The notes: a model not told the origin generated them from the sequence alone. Shown: positions 8,942 to 17,402, counted from the stretch's first letter. The stretch is DNA of 64,000 nt from Staphylococcus delphini (GCF_900636325.1 NZ_LR134263.1:930001-994000), one strand, 5' to 3'. Numbers and translations are program-made.

Positions 8942-8964
8942 TTTATGATTTTTTACTATAGAAT
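8936..8964 (+). promoter_or_regulatory. Promoter of the gntRKP operon
   Basis: A -35 box TTTACA (8936-8941), a 17-base spacer and a -10 box TAGAAT (8959-8964) are visible. The cre site overlaps the -35 and the GntR operator begins right after the -10, so both repressors would block polymerase here. Confidence 0.7.
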
Positions 8965-8978
8965 ACTTGTATACAAGT
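8965..8978. promoter_or_regulatory. GntR operator
   Basis: ACTTGTATACAAGT is a perfect 14-base palindrome. It matches the core of the operator I know for Bacillus subtilis GntR (ATACTTGTATACAAGTAT). It lies between the promoter and the gntR start codon, consistent with autorepression relieved by gluconate. Confidence 0.85.
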
Positions 8979-8991
8979 TAGGGGTGATGAG

Positions 8992-9669
8992 ATGGAAATT
9001 CCTAAACAATGGTTGACGTATTTATCAAAAGGGGAGGCCATAGCTGCTGCTTTACGTTTAAGTATCATAAGTGGGGAACGCACAACGCAAAAATTACTGA
9101 CTGAAAACCAAGTGGCAAATGAGTTTCAAGTGAGTCGTTCGCCTGTGCGAGATGCGTTTAAAATTTTAGCACAAGAGCGTTTAATTCGTTTGGAACGGAT
9201 GGGGGCTGAAATTATTCCTTTTACAGATAAACAGCGGCAAGAATTAACTGATATTCGCCTGATGATTGAATCGTTTGCCTTTACGAAAGTCATTCAACGG
9301 TCTGATTGGATGGAAATTGTGCAATCAATGCAACAAGCGTTAGCGATGATGCAAGTGAACATCCAATATAAAGATGCTGCGAGTTTTGCGGAAAATGATT
9401 TGAAATTTCATGAGTTAATGGTTTTAGCGTGTGATCATCATTATTTAACGCATTTATGGCAACAAATTATGCCGACGATGTTATGTCTGAACTATATGAG
9501 TATGAAAAAGCGGATGGACGAGAATTTTGATGATTTTGAGCGCGTCATTCAAAACCATGAATTGTTTGTTACAGCGATTGCACAAAAAGATAGAAAGATG
9601 ATGTATGAAGCGTTCGAAGCCAATTTTAATGATTTAAACAACGATATTGGCGCATTTTGGGCTCAGTAA
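8992..9669 (+). CDS. gntR: Gluconate operon transcriptional repressor
   Basis: This 225-residue GntR/FadR-type regulator has an N-terminal winged helix-turn-helix with 'TENQVANEFQVSRSPVRDAFKILA' spread over residues ~38-62. Its all-helical C-terminal FCD-like effector domain contains conserved acidic and histidine residues (D..R; H at 'FHELM' and 'NHELF'). Gluconate or a phosphorylated form is the expected inducer. It is the first gene of an operon with gntK (24 bases on) and gntP, behind a matching operator and a cre site. Confidence 0.92.
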   Translation: MEIPKQWLTYLSKGEAIAAALRLSIISGERTTQKLLTENQVANEFQVSRSPVRDAFKILAQERLIRLERMGAEIIPFTDKQRQELTDIRLMIESFAFTKVIQRSDWMEIVQSMQQALAMMQVNIQYKDAASFAENDLKFHELMVLACDHHYLTHLWQQIMPTMLCLNYMSMKKRMDENFDDFERVIQNHELFVTAIAQKDRKMMYEAFEANFNDLNNDIGAFWAQ

Positions 9670-9692
9670 TATTAAAAGAAAGGTGTATCACT

Positions 9693-11243
9693 ATGGAGAA
9701 ATATATGATTGGTGTAGATATTGGAACGACCAGCACGAAAGCCGTGTTGTTTAATACTGATGGGGAAGTTCAACAAAAAGCACTGATAGAATACGCATTG
9801 CACACACCACGTGTCGATGTTTCAGAACAAGATCCAGATATTATCGTCAATGCAGTGACAGAAACCATTGCAGAAGTGGTGCGGAAAGGTGACGTGCCAC
9901 ATGAAGCGCTGCAATTTATTTCGCTCAGTGCGCAAATGCATAGTTTATTGCTTATAGATGAATTACAACGTCCAATGACCAAAAGCATGACATGGGCGGA
10001 TAATCGTGCGCGTTTTGCTGCTGAAGATATACTGAATCATCACGACGGGTATGGCATTTATCAACGTACTGGAACACCGATACATGCGATGTCACCGTTA
10101 AGTAAATTATGGTGGTTAAAACAAGATGAAAATGAACTTTTTGAAGCGGCAACACGCTATGTCGATATTAAATCGTATGTTCTGTACCAATTGACTGGCG
10201 AATGGGTGATGGATGCTTCGATTGCGTCTGCTACAGGATTGTATCATTTACAAGATAAAACGTGGGATGAACAAGTGTTGGCGTTGCTTGATATTCCGGC
10301 TTCGAAATTACCAACACTCGTATCGACGACGCATCAACTGCACTTGAAAGATGACTATATCGCTGAAAAATTGGGCTTGCGTCGTGATTTGCCTATTATT
10401 GTCGGGGCGAGTGACGGTGTATTGTCGAATTTAGGCGTGAACAGTTTTGAGCCAGGAGATGTGGCCATTACGATTGGAACATCAGGTGCCATTCGTACAG
10501 TTGTCGACCATCCTGTCATTGATGAAAAAGGGCGTATCTTTTGTTATGTGCTCGATGATGAACATTATGTCATTGGTGGGCCGGTCAATAATGGTGGTGT
10601 CGTATTACGTTGGCTCCGTGATGAATTGTTAGCGAGCGAAATCGAGACGGCGAAACGATTAGGGATTGAAACGTATGATGTGATGTCTCGTATTGCACAA
10701 AATGTTCAACCAGGCGCGCAAGGTTTACTGTTCCATCCTTATTTAACAGGGGAACGTGCGCCATTATGGACATCTGATGCACGCGGTTCATTTATCGGAT
10801 TGACTTTATCACATCAGAAAGAACATATGATTCGTGCAGTGATGGAAGGCGTATTATTCAATTTATATACTGTCTTTTTAGCATTAATTGAAGTCATTGG
10901 CACGTCACCGCAATCGATTAAAGCAACAGGTGGCTTCTCAAAAAGTCATTTATGGCGTCAAATGATGGCTGATATTTTTAATACTAATGTTGAAATACCA
11001 AAAAGTTATGAAAGTTCATGTCTCGGTGCCTGTGTTTTAGGATTAAAAGCACTCGGACAAATTGATAACTATGACATTGTGAAATCTTGGGTAGGTGCGA
11101 CACATCAACATCAACCAGAGGCAGCGCATGTCGACGTCTATCAAAAATTGGCTTCTATCTTTATTCAAATTAGTAGAGATTTAAGTCCGTCATATCAAAA
11201 ATTGGCACAATTTCAACGTGATTTAGAAAATAATAAAGAATAG
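9693..11243 (+). CDS. gntK: Gluconokinase
   Basis: This 516-residue FGGY-family sugar kinase phosphorylates gluconate to 6-phosphogluconate for the pentose phosphate pathway. It starts with the ATP-phosphate motif 'GVDIGTTSTKAVLF'. The sugar-binding 'MTWADNRA' segment and the second phosphate motif 'AITIGTSGAIR' are visible, as is the C-terminal 'ATGGFSKSHLWRQMMAD' signature. The ATG at 9693 is chosen over an upstream in-frame start because AAAGGTG precedes it and homologues begin MEKYMIGVDIG. It lies between gntR and gntP and shares their promoter. Confidence 0.94.
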   Translation: MEKYMIGVDIGTTSTKAVLFNTDGEVQQKALIEYALHTPRVDVSEQDPDIIVNAVTETIAEVVRKGDVPHEALQFISLSAQMHSLLLIDELQRPMTKSMTWADNRARFAAEDILNHHDGYGIYQRTGTPIHAMSPLSKLWWLKQDENELFEAATRYVDIKSYVLYQLTGEWVMDASIASATGLYHLQDKTWDEQVLALLDIPASKLPTLVSTTHQLHLKDDYIAEKLGLRRDLPIIVGASDGVLSNLGVNSFEPGDVAITIGTSGAIRTVVDHPVIDEKGRIFCYVLDDEHYVIGGPVNNGGVVLRWLRDELLASEIETAKRLGIETYDVMSRIAQNVQPGAQGLLFHPYLTGERAPLWTSDARGSFIGLTLSHQKEHMIRAVMEGVLFNLYTVFLALIEVIGTSPQSIKATGGFSKSHLWRQMMADIFNTNVEIPKSYESSCLGACVLGLKALGQIDNYDIVKSWVGATHQHQPEAAHVDVYQKLASIFIQISRDLSPSYQKLAQFQRDLENNKE

Positions 11244-11254
11244 AGGGGATCCGT

Positions 11255-12616
11255 ATGTTTCAAGAAATTTGGCCATTGTTAAGTGTGGCTATTGCAATTA
11301 TTGTGTTATTAATCTTAATTATGAAATTACAGTTAAATACATTTGTCGCACTGGTTATTACGGCAATGGTGACCGGCATTTTACTCGGGATGCCATTTGA
11401 TAAAATTGTCGCAACGATCGAGACAGGTATGGGCGGTACATTAGGCCATATCGCATTGATTTTTGGGCTCGGTGCGATGCTAGGGAAGTTGCTCGCTGAT
11501 GGTGGTGGCGCGACGCAAATTGCGGATACGTTAATTGCTAAACTCGGTAAAAAATATGTGCAGTGGGCGATGGTGATTGCTTCATTTATCATCGGGATTG
11601 CATTATTTTTCGAAGTCGGTCTTGTATTATTAATACCACTTGTCTTTACGATTGCGAAACGAATGAATGTATCTCAATTAAAAATCGGTATGCCTATGGT
11701 GACCGCGTTATCAGTCACACATGGATTCTTACCGCCACATCCAGGTCCAGTCGTTATCGCTAAAGAATTAGGCGCAAACATTGGAGAAGTTTTATTATAC
11801 GGTTTTATTGTTGCAATACCTGTCACAATTATCGCGGGACCTGTATTTGCGAAAATGGCACCACGTTTAACACCAACAGCGTTTCAACGTGAAGGCGATA
11901 TTTCATCATTAGGTGCAACGAAGTCCTTTAAAGATGAAGAATTGCCAAGTTTCGGATTAAGTACATTTACAGCATTATTACCTGTATTGCTTATGTTATT
12001 TGCGACACTTTGGCAACTGATTTCTGGGCATGAAGGCAAAGCGCACAATACACTTGAAAGTATCATTTACTTTATCGGTAGTGCAGGTACAGCTATGTTA
12101 ATCGCAGTTGTCTTTGCGATTTTCAGCATGGGTATTCGTCGTGGTATCCCAACGAAACAGGTGATGAATACATTAACGCAAGCCATTTATCCGATTGGGA
12201 TGATGCTGTTGATTATCGGAGCGGGTGGCGCATTCAAACAAGTGCTCATTGATGGAGGCGTTGGCGGTGCGATTGAAAAGATATTTACTGACGTGAATAT
12301 TTCGCCAATTCTATTAGCATGGTTAGTCGCAGCCATTTTACGCCTTGCGCTCGGTTCAGCAACAGTAGCAGCGATTTCCACAACGGGCATCGTGTTACCG
12401 TTATTACAAACAGCAGATGTCAACTTAGCGCTCGTTGCATTAGCGATTGGAGCAGGGAGTATCTTCTGCTCTCATGTAAACGACGCAGGTTTCTGGATGT
12501 TCAAAGAGTATTTCGGATTAACAGTAAAAGAAACATTTTTAACATGGTCATTAATTGAAACGATTATTTCAGTGAGTGGACTCGTGTTCGTTCTGTTTAT
12601 AAGTTTATTCGTATAA
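11255..12616 (+). CDS. gntP: Gluconate permease
   Basis: This 453-residue integral membrane transporter belongs to the GntP family, with about 12-14 hydrophobic helices. Family marks include the 'GMGGTLGHIALIFGLGAMLGKLLADGG'-type loop early on, 'HGFLPPHPGP' in the first half, and 'GSATVA' followed by 'GAGSIFCSHVNDAGFW' in the second half. It imports gluconate by proton symport for the kinase encoded 11 bases upstream. It is the last gene of the operon and is followed by a strong terminator. Confidence 0.94.
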   Translation: MFQEIWPLLSVAIAIIVLLILIMKLQLNTFVALVITAMVTGILLGMPFDKIVATIETGMGGTLGHIALIFGLGAMLGKLLADGGGATQIADTLIAKLGKKYVQWAMVIASFIIGIALFFEVGLVLLIPLVFTIAKRMNVSQLKIGMPMVTALSVTHGFLPPHPGPVVIAKELGANIGEVLLYGFIVAIPVTIIAGPVFAKMAPRLTPTAFQREGDISSLGATKSFKDEELPSFGLSTFTALLPVLLMLFATLWQLISGHEGKAHNTLESIIYFIGSAGTAMLIAVVFAIFSMGIRRGIPTKQVMNTLTQAIYPIGMMLLIIGAGGAFKQVLIDGGVGGAIEKIFTDVNISPILLAWLVAAILRLALGSATVAAISTTGIVLPLLQTADVNLALVALAIGAGSIFCSHVNDAGFWMFKEYFGLTVKETFLTWSLIETIISVSGLVFVLFISLFV

Positions 12617-12633
12617 GCATTGTAAAAAGTAGA

Positions 12634-12672
12634 GGTTGGGACGTAGAAATTTTTTATGTCCCAACCCCATCT
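12634..12672 (+). terminator. Terminator of the gnt operon
   Basis: GGTTGGGAC (12634-12642) pairs perfectly with GTCCCAACC (12658-12666) and is followed by a T-run. A decayed version of the same hairpin lies at about 14880-14915, so it is a recurrent terminator type in this genome. Confidence 0.85.
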
Positions 12673-12678
12673 TTTTGA

Positions 12679-13236
12679 TTAAACGAGTCGAGACATAATC
12701 GATTCATACACATCATGCCAAAATGATGCGTCTGTCAAATAACGCTCTCGAATCTTGAGATGTACTTCTTTTTGCTTCTCCTCAAAGCTCGGATCTGTTT
12801 TTTCCGGCAACGATGCTTTTCGTAAGTCCTCAACAAATTTTTGGACATTGCGTGCACGAGGCCCCCATACCGCTTTTTGTTCAAACTTCTCATTCATAAA
12901 AATATAAATAGGTATTGAACGGGACTTGCCATTTGTTAAATATTGATCAATTAAATCTGTGTTGTCATCACGATAAAATGCGCGAACCTCTAAATGGGCT
13001 TGTTCGGCAATATGTTTCAAAATAGGGTTATTCATCATTGCATCCCCACACCAATCCTCTGTAATGACGAGGACATATTTGTAGCCACTGTCTTTAATTT
13101 TTTTAATTCTCTCATCATCAGTCGGCATATCGAAATCTTTATAAATATTTAAGACTTCCGTTTGATTTTGTTCCATATCTTGAATGTACTGTTCGAAAGG
13201 TTTAGCTTCTGCGTAATAAGTTCTTAAATGTGCCAT
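12679..13236 (-). CDS. Thioredoxin-like family protein
   Basis: The 185-residue protein has a thioredoxin fold of the Thioredoxin_9 type. A 'VLVITEDWCGDAMMNNP' segment near residues 49-65 carries a single Cys in place of the CxxC pair, and a cis-Pro lies in 'SRSIPIYIF'. Lacking the second Cys, it is unlikely to be a classical disulfide reductase; a bacillithiol-linked or chaperone role is possible but unproven. The ATG at 13236 follows AAAAGGAGGGG with good spacing; an upstream ATG would place that site inside the coding region. It stands alone on the minus strand. Confidence 0.75.
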   Translation of the reverse strand: MAHLRTYYAEAKPFEQYIQDMEQNQTEVLNIYKDFDMPTDDERIKKIKDSGYKYVLVITEDWCGDAMMNNPILKHIAEQAHLEVRAFYRDDNTDLIDQYLTNGKSRSIPIYIFMNEKFEQKAVWGPRARNVQKFVEDLRKASLPEKTDPSFEEKQKEVHLKIRERYLTDASFWHDVYESIMSRLV

Positions 13237-13415
13237 AAAATACCCCTCCTTTTTATTCATTATACCAGTGTATGATTTTGAAGAAAATTAAAAAGATTAC
13301 GACAAATTAAGATTATGACATTTACAATACAAATATTCAAAAAGTGTTTAATTTTACAGCACAACTCCTTATAATTTGGGGTAATAATAGATTACTAAAA
13401 AAGGGGGGAGCTGCG

Positions 13416-13979
13416 GTGGATAAAATTACGTTTTTGAATGAATTAGAATATCAATTACATCGATTGCCGAATCATATCGTTGACGAAGTGATGAATGAGT
13501 ATGAAAACCATTTTTATCGTGAAGGTTTAGATGGCAAATCAGATGAAGCCATCGTTAATGCTCTCGATACACCGAAACAAATCGCGAAGCAACGTTATGC
13601 GAAATATGCAGTCAAAAATGCTGAAAAGAAACCGGATGTGACGCATTTAGTCCGTGCGGTATTTGCAACGATTGGCATGAGCATGATTACATTGTTTTTT
13701 ATTGTGATTCCGCTCTTTTTTGTAGGCTTACTTCTACTCATAGGGACATTTCTCGCTTTAGGCATGTTGTTATCGCCATTGTTACTGTTGATTACAGATA
13801 TTTGGTCAGGGATGTTTTCTTTTTCCCTCAGCAATTACTTGTATAGTTTTGCTTATTTAGGACTTGGCATGATGTTTATCGTCATCATTGTTAAACTGAT
13901 TGCTGCTATTAGAAAATTACTGATTAAATATTTAAAATGGAATGTCAATTTTATTAAAAAAGGAACATCACAGTCATGA
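13416..13979 (+). CDS. HAAS/DUF1700 domain membrane protein
   Basis: This 187-residue protein has an N-terminal soluble HAAS domain (about 1-70: 'FLNELEYQLHRLPNHIVDEVMNEYENHF', then 'ALDTPKQIA'), then three or four hydrophobic helices and a basic tail. HAAS domains link PadR-type regulators to envelope-stress proteins of the DUF4097 family. A GTG start at 13416 is chosen because GGGGGGAG sits 6-8 bases upstream and homologues begin at this DKITFLNEL block. It overlaps the DUF4097 gene by 4 bases (ATGA). No PadR regulator lies upstream, which is the usual third partner. Confidence 0.75.
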   Translation: MDKITFLNELEYQLHRLPNHIVDEVMNEYENHFYREGLDGKSDEAIVNALDTPKQIAKQRYAKYAVKNAEKKPDVTHLVRAVFATIGMSMITLFFIVIPLFFVGLLLLIGTFLALGMLLSPLLLLITDIWSGMFSFSLSNYLYSFAYLGLGMMFIVIIVKLIAAIRKLLIKYLKWNVNFIKKGTSQS

Positions 13980-14818
13980 GAAAGTTATTCATATTTGGAC
14001 TCAGTTGCTTTTTAATTTGTTTTATTTTAGGAACAGCCGTGTGGTTTGGTTTTGAAAAGAAAAAACAATCTGTTGAGAAAATCGATAAAACCTTTGAAAA
14101 AAATGCAATCAATCAAATCGTGATAAACGTTGATTCGACTAATATAAAAATGGTGCCGAGTGATGACTTTCACATCTCCTATGAAGGAAAACAAGATATG
14201 AAAGTTTCGAAACAAAGTCGCGTGCTGACCATTACTGAGATGAATCGCTCAGGGTTTCGAACGCCGAATCTCAATCCATTTAATAATTTAGAAGGGCAGC
14301 TTGAAATCGGTATTCCTCAAAATCAACTTAAAGAAATCGATCTTACATCGAATTTAGGCGCGATAGATATAGCAGATGTCAATGTTGATCACGCAACGAT
14401 TTGGAATGGTGACAGTGGAGAATTGAATATTCATAATAGTGAGTTGACCCATTCTAAATTTAACGCCAATGAAACGCTTGTTAATATTGAAAACAGTCGC
14501 ATAGATAAAAGTGAATTTAATATTAAACAAGGAAAAATTAACGGTGAAAAGACGCTACTCAAGAACAGTATTTTTAAGTTGAATAAGGGTGATATTCACT
14601 TAAAAGATATGCAAACGGATTGTGATTTCAAAAGTTCAGTCAAGGATGGCAATATTTATTTAGGGTATCATCAACCGCCAACTGACGTGATGCTGTCACT
14701 TAATCCTGAAAAAGGTAAAGCTATCATCAATAACGACGAGATTAAAAAAGGTAAAAATGGGACAGGTGCGCATCAAATAGAACTTTATACGACACGTGGC
14801 GATATTACTGTTGAATAG
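13976..14818 (+). CDS. DUF4097-family beta-repeat protein, membrane anchored
   Basis: The 280-residue product has one N-terminal hydrophobic helix (about 5-25). The long outside domain shows repeating 'L..I...SG.I.I.' strands (for example 'GAIDIADVNVDHATIWNGDSGELNIHN' from ~125), which fits the DUF4097 right-handed beta-repeat fold. Members sit in stress-response units with HAAS proteins; the molecular function is unknown. Translation is coupled to the HAAS gene. A clear terminator follows 3 bases after the stop. Confidence 0.75.
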   Translation: MRKLFIFGLSCFLICFILGTAVWFGFEKKKQSVEKIDKTFEKNAINQIVINVDSTNIKMVPSDDFHISYEGKQDMKVSKQSRVLTITEMNRSGFRTPNLNPFNNLEGQLEIGIPQNQLKEIDLTSNLGAIDIADVNVDHATIWNGDSGELNIHNSELTHSKFNANETLVNIENSRIDKSEFNIKQGKINGEKTLLKNSIFKLNKGDIHLKDMQTDCDFKSSVKDGNIYLGYHQPPTDVMLSLNPEKGKAIINNDEIKKGKNGTGAHQIELYTTRGDITVE

Positions 14819-14820
14819 TT

Positions 14821-14868
14821 AAAATACAGGGACTTGGATATGACATGATCCGAGCCCTGTATTTTTTA
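14821..14868 (+). terminator. Terminator after the HAAS/DUF4097 unit
   Basis: AAATACAGGG pairs with CCCTGTATTT across a short loop and is followed by more T residues. The bases after it (14875-14915) hold a decayed copy of the GGTTGGGAC-type hairpin. Confidence 0.85.
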
Positions 14869-14916
14869 TATCGTGATGGGGATGGGGCGTAGAAATTTTA
14901 TATCCTAACCCCAATA

Positions 14917-15960
14917 TTAATGTGTAGCAAAGTGAATGTCAGTATCGATGTGACCTGTTAACGGTGTCGTGTCAATTGGCTGACCTTTAAGCCAGGCGCC
15001 GAAATCAAATTTGATGGGGGGGTGATTTTCACCTAAAGTAATCCAGGCATAAAGTTGACGTGGTTCATACATCGTTGTGTGAATCGTGCCACTCCAACTT
15101 TTAAACAACTTACTATAAAGTTCATATTGTGGGTCGTTAAAACGTTTGAAAATTTCGAATCGTGATAGTTCAGATGACTGGACTTGGGCATCCAGCCGCG
15201 CCAAACGTTCTACTGACTCTTTGGTATAGTTACGGTTTTCATGTGTCAGTAATTTAAAGTGATTCGTACAAGTTGTATCGTAACGGACATCAATGCCTCT
15301 CGGTGTCACTTCAACAATGGCATGTGCACCTGTCTTATCTTGCACGATATAGCTGAATGAGCTTCGATGGGGCAATGCTTTTAAAAATTGGATTGCTTCT
15401 TCGACATTGCGACAATATTCTAATACTAAACGTCCAATCATATAACACACAAAGCCATTCGCAGGTTTTTTCCGATGCATAAAATTATAAGCCATCACTA
15501 ACCCATGCTCGTTCATTCCATCCATACGCCCAGTTGTTCGTGACATCGGACCAATTTGCGCATAGCCACCATCAGTCGGTTGGTACAGTTGATAACGTGC
15601 ATCGTATGTGGCCGGATGGTAATCGTAATTGCGTACTAAGTAATTCTCTCCAACAAAAACCGAGCAGCCACTATCAGGCAATGTTGTAAAACGATAATGT
15701 GCAAAGTTTAAAATCGCTTGTCTTGTCGGGATGTTCAACACATCTTGAATCCCTTGAATTTCATCCCATATTTTAGGAGCAAACTGTTGGAAAATTTGAT
15801 AGGTTTCTTCTACATCGATGTCAAAACGAGGGACGCGCTTTTTCCATTCTTTTGCTCTATTTTTCAACATGGCAGTTTGTTGTAGCCATTGAGCAGTAGC
15901 AACACCATAATCATAATGTGTACAACGAAAAGTTAAAACGTCTGATGACACTTGTTGCAT
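14917..15960 (-). CDS. C45-family Ntn hydrolase (acyl-CoA:6-APA acyltransferase-like)
   Basis: The 347-residue product resembles the peptidase family C45, whose best-known member makes penicillin from isopenicillin N. The nucleophile would be Cys99 in 'LPDSGCSVFVGEN', exposed by self-cleavage at Gly98-Cys99. Then 'LVRNYDYHP' and later 'GMNEHGLVMAYNF' match the family pattern. Bacterial members are mostly of unknown substrate; an amidase or acyltransferase acting on acylated amino acids or beta-lactam-like compounds is possible. The ATG at 15960 follows AAAGGATGG. No biosynthetic neighbours are present. Confidence 0.8.
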   Translation of the reverse strand: MQQVSSDVLTFRCTHYDYGVATAQWLQQTAMLKNRAKEWKKRVPRFDIDVEETYQIFQQFAPKIWDEIQGIQDVLNIPTRQAILNFAHYRFTTLPDSGCSVFVGENYLVRNYDYHPATYDARYQLYQPTDGGYAQIGPMSRTTGRMDGMNEHGLVMAYNFMHRKKPANGFVCYMIGRLVLEYCRNVEEAIQFLKALPHRSSFSYIVQDKTGAHAIVEVTPRGIDVRYDTTCTNHFKLLTHENRNYTKESVERLARLDAQVQSSELSRFEIFKRFNDPQYELYSKLFKSWSGTIHTTMYEPRQLYAWITLGENHPPIKFDFGAWLKGQPIDTTPLTGHIDTDIHFATH

Positions 15961-16108
15961 GGGTATCCATCCTTTCTGACATCTGTATAACATAATTTGT
16001 TAATAGGTTGTAATATTTCCTTAATGGTAATTCATACACCATTTTAATATACTTATTTTATCATTATAACAATTGGAAAAGTATATTAAATCAATAGGGG
16101 GGAAGTAT

Positions 16109-16165
16109 ATGTGGGAATACTATTTTAAAGCTAAACGCTGGTTCTATAAAAATTTCACAAAATAA
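16109..16165 (+). CDS. Possible 18-residue basic aromatic peptide
   Basis: An ATG follows AGGGGGGAAG at ideal spacing, and the frame encodes MWEYYFKAKRWFYKNFTK then TAA. The peptide is rich in Trp, Tyr, Phe and Lys, so it would be cationic and membrane-seeking. A terminator-like hairpin lies about 180 bases downstream, consistent with a short transcript. No homologue is recognised. The call rests only on the ribosome binding site and the unusual composition. Confidence 0.35.
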   Translation: MWEYYFKAKRWFYKNFTK

Positions 16166-16346
16166 CTGCTGTTTTGAAGTTTTTACGAATAAGTTTAACA
16201 TGCATAGAAGATAACATGAGACGTATATGGAAGCGTGTCATATAGATTTGAATATAAATAACACACATGCAAAAACGAGAACGAAATGAAATCTTTTCGA
16301 TATGAGTGGGTTACAGTGAAAAGTCAATAAGAATATTTAATTGAGG

Positions 16347-16380
16347 GAACTGAGGTATGCTGCGTATCTCGGTTCTTTTT
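16347..16380 (+). terminator. Strong terminator without an upstream gene of normal size
   Basis: GAACTGAGGTATG (16347-16359) pairs with CGTATCTCGGTTC (16363-16375), with two G-U pairs, and ends in a T-run. It most likely ends a small RNA or the transcript of the 18-residue frame. Confidence 0.7.
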
Positions 16381-16547
16381 GATGAATGAACGCGTATGTC
16401 ACAACAAAAGTGGGGCAGAAGTCTCTCTTCAAAAAGATTGGCCCGTCCCACTTTAATTTGTTGAACGATAACAGAAAATGCTGTGTCTCGTCGTGTTTTC
16501 AGTCCAATTTACTACAATGAAATAAAGTGGAGAAGGAGATGTGATGC

Positions 16548-16604
16548 ATGTGTAAGATTCAATTGCTAAACTGCATCATGAATGAATGGAGGTTTGATGT
16601 ATGA
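16548..16604 (+). CDS. Possible 18-residue peptide, first of a coupled pair
   Basis: The frame MCKIQLLNCIMNEWRFDV starts 7-8 bases after AGAAGGAGAT and ends in TGA overlapping the ATG of the next tiny frame (ATGA). That arrangement is typical of translational coupling. It may be a leader peptide, a toxin-like peptide or chance. No family is recognised. Confidence 0.3.
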   Translation: MCKIQLLNCIMNEWRFDV

Positions 16605-16666
16605 GTGGCGCACGAACCTTATTCAACGAAATGCAGTTTGAATTGATGGCGTTATACTTTCAATGA
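16601..16666 (+). CDS. Possible 21-residue peptide, second of a coupled pair
   Basis: The frame MSGARTLFNEMQFELMALYFQ overlaps the preceding tiny frame by 4 bases and has its own TGGAGG site at proper spacing. Its stop lies 5 bases before the convergent end of the NTF2-like gene. The product is amphipathic. It is kept because both frames of the pair have strong ribosome binding sites, but translation is unproven. Confidence 0.35.
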   Translation: MSGARTLFNEMQFELMALYFQ

Positions 16667-16671
16667 TGGCA

Positions 16672-17061
16672 TTATGTCGAGTGGATTTCAGTGACATTTG
16701 TTGTGATGTAAATCGTTTTAATACGATGGTTGAGTGATTGCGTGTCTCCAAATGTTAATGCGACAAGTGTCTTCGTTGTTTTTGGATAATCTGGATTTTC
16801 TATGGAGTATACATAAAATATAATCATTTGATCGTCATTGATTTGTGCACGATGAATCATCTCAAAATTCCATTGTTGATCTTTCATTTTGGAAATTTGA
16901 TTCATACGTTTTCGCAACATATCGATAACATTTGATTTTGTGAGTGACTGTGGTTCTCCGAGTTCATTCACATAATATGCAGCGACACGATCATCTACCA
17001 TATCCTCAATTTTATCAATATCATTGTTTTTCCATGAACTTACTAATGATATATATGGCAT
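16672..17061 (-). CDS. NTF2-like/SnoaL-type small protein
   Basis: This 129-residue cytosolic protein has the length and pattern of the NTF2-like superfamily: an N-terminal helix with 'SLVSSWKNNDIDKIEDMVDDRVAAYYV', then alternating strands with 'IIFYVYSIENP'. Members bind small molecules or act as simple enzymes; no specific activity can be assigned. A GAGGG site precedes the ATG. It is transcribed alone, convergent with the tiny frames. Confidence 0.6.
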   Translation of the reverse strand: MPYISLVSSWKNNDIDKIEDMVDDRVAAYYVNELGEPQSLTKSNVIDMLRKRMNQISKMKDQQWNFEMIHRAQINDDQMIIFYVYSIENPDYPKTTKTLVALTFGDTQSLNHRIKTIYITTNVTEIHST

Positions 17062-17228
17062 TTTAAGAGCCCTCTTTCATTATTCTTTATATTGATAATG
17101 TAACATATTGACTCTAAAAATTGAATGAATTTCTGATTAATAAAGTCGATATTAGGGTATAAGTTTATTGATGTGCTGTTTTTATGATATGATAGTTGTA
17201 ACATCAATAATTTTAGAGGTGAAGCGTT

Positions 17229-17402
17229 ATGTGTAATTTCATTAAGGGAATATTTAAATTTTTATTTGTTTCAACACTAGTGATTACTGGCGTTGTAGGT
17301 GTTGGTTTAGCTGTGTTGACATATGTATTTAAAAAAGACTTTGAAGAAATCGAAAGCAAAACGAAAGAAATTATTGCTGATATCGAAGCGAACCAAGGAT
17401 AA
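17229..17402 (+). CDS. Small membrane protein with acidic-basic coiled tail (57 residues)
   Basis: The product begins MCNFIKGIFKFLFVST and has one hydrophobic helix to about residue 34. It ends in a charged helical tail (KKDFEEIESKTKEIIADIEA) with heptad-like spacing. The ATG follows TTAGAGGTGAAG. A possible promoter (TTTATT, 18 bases, TATGAT at 17188-17193) lies 35 bases upstream, and a terminator follows 73 bases after the stop. It forms its own unit. The function is unknown. Confidence 0.6.
   Translation: MCNFIKGIFKFLFVSTLVITGVVGVGLAVLTYVFKKDFEEIESKTKEIIADIEANQG

Larger units (their letters stand above)
15961..16671. other. Intergenic region with tiny frames and two hairpins
   Basis: About 700 bases between two minus-strand genes hold no gene of normal size. 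They contain three very short open frames with strong ribosome binding sites (annotated separately), a terminator-like hairpin at 16347-16380, and a staphylococcal-type hairpin at 16407-16458 (AAAGTGGGGC / GTCCCACTTT). The presence of two terminators without large genes suggests one or more small transcripts. Confidence 0.5.
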
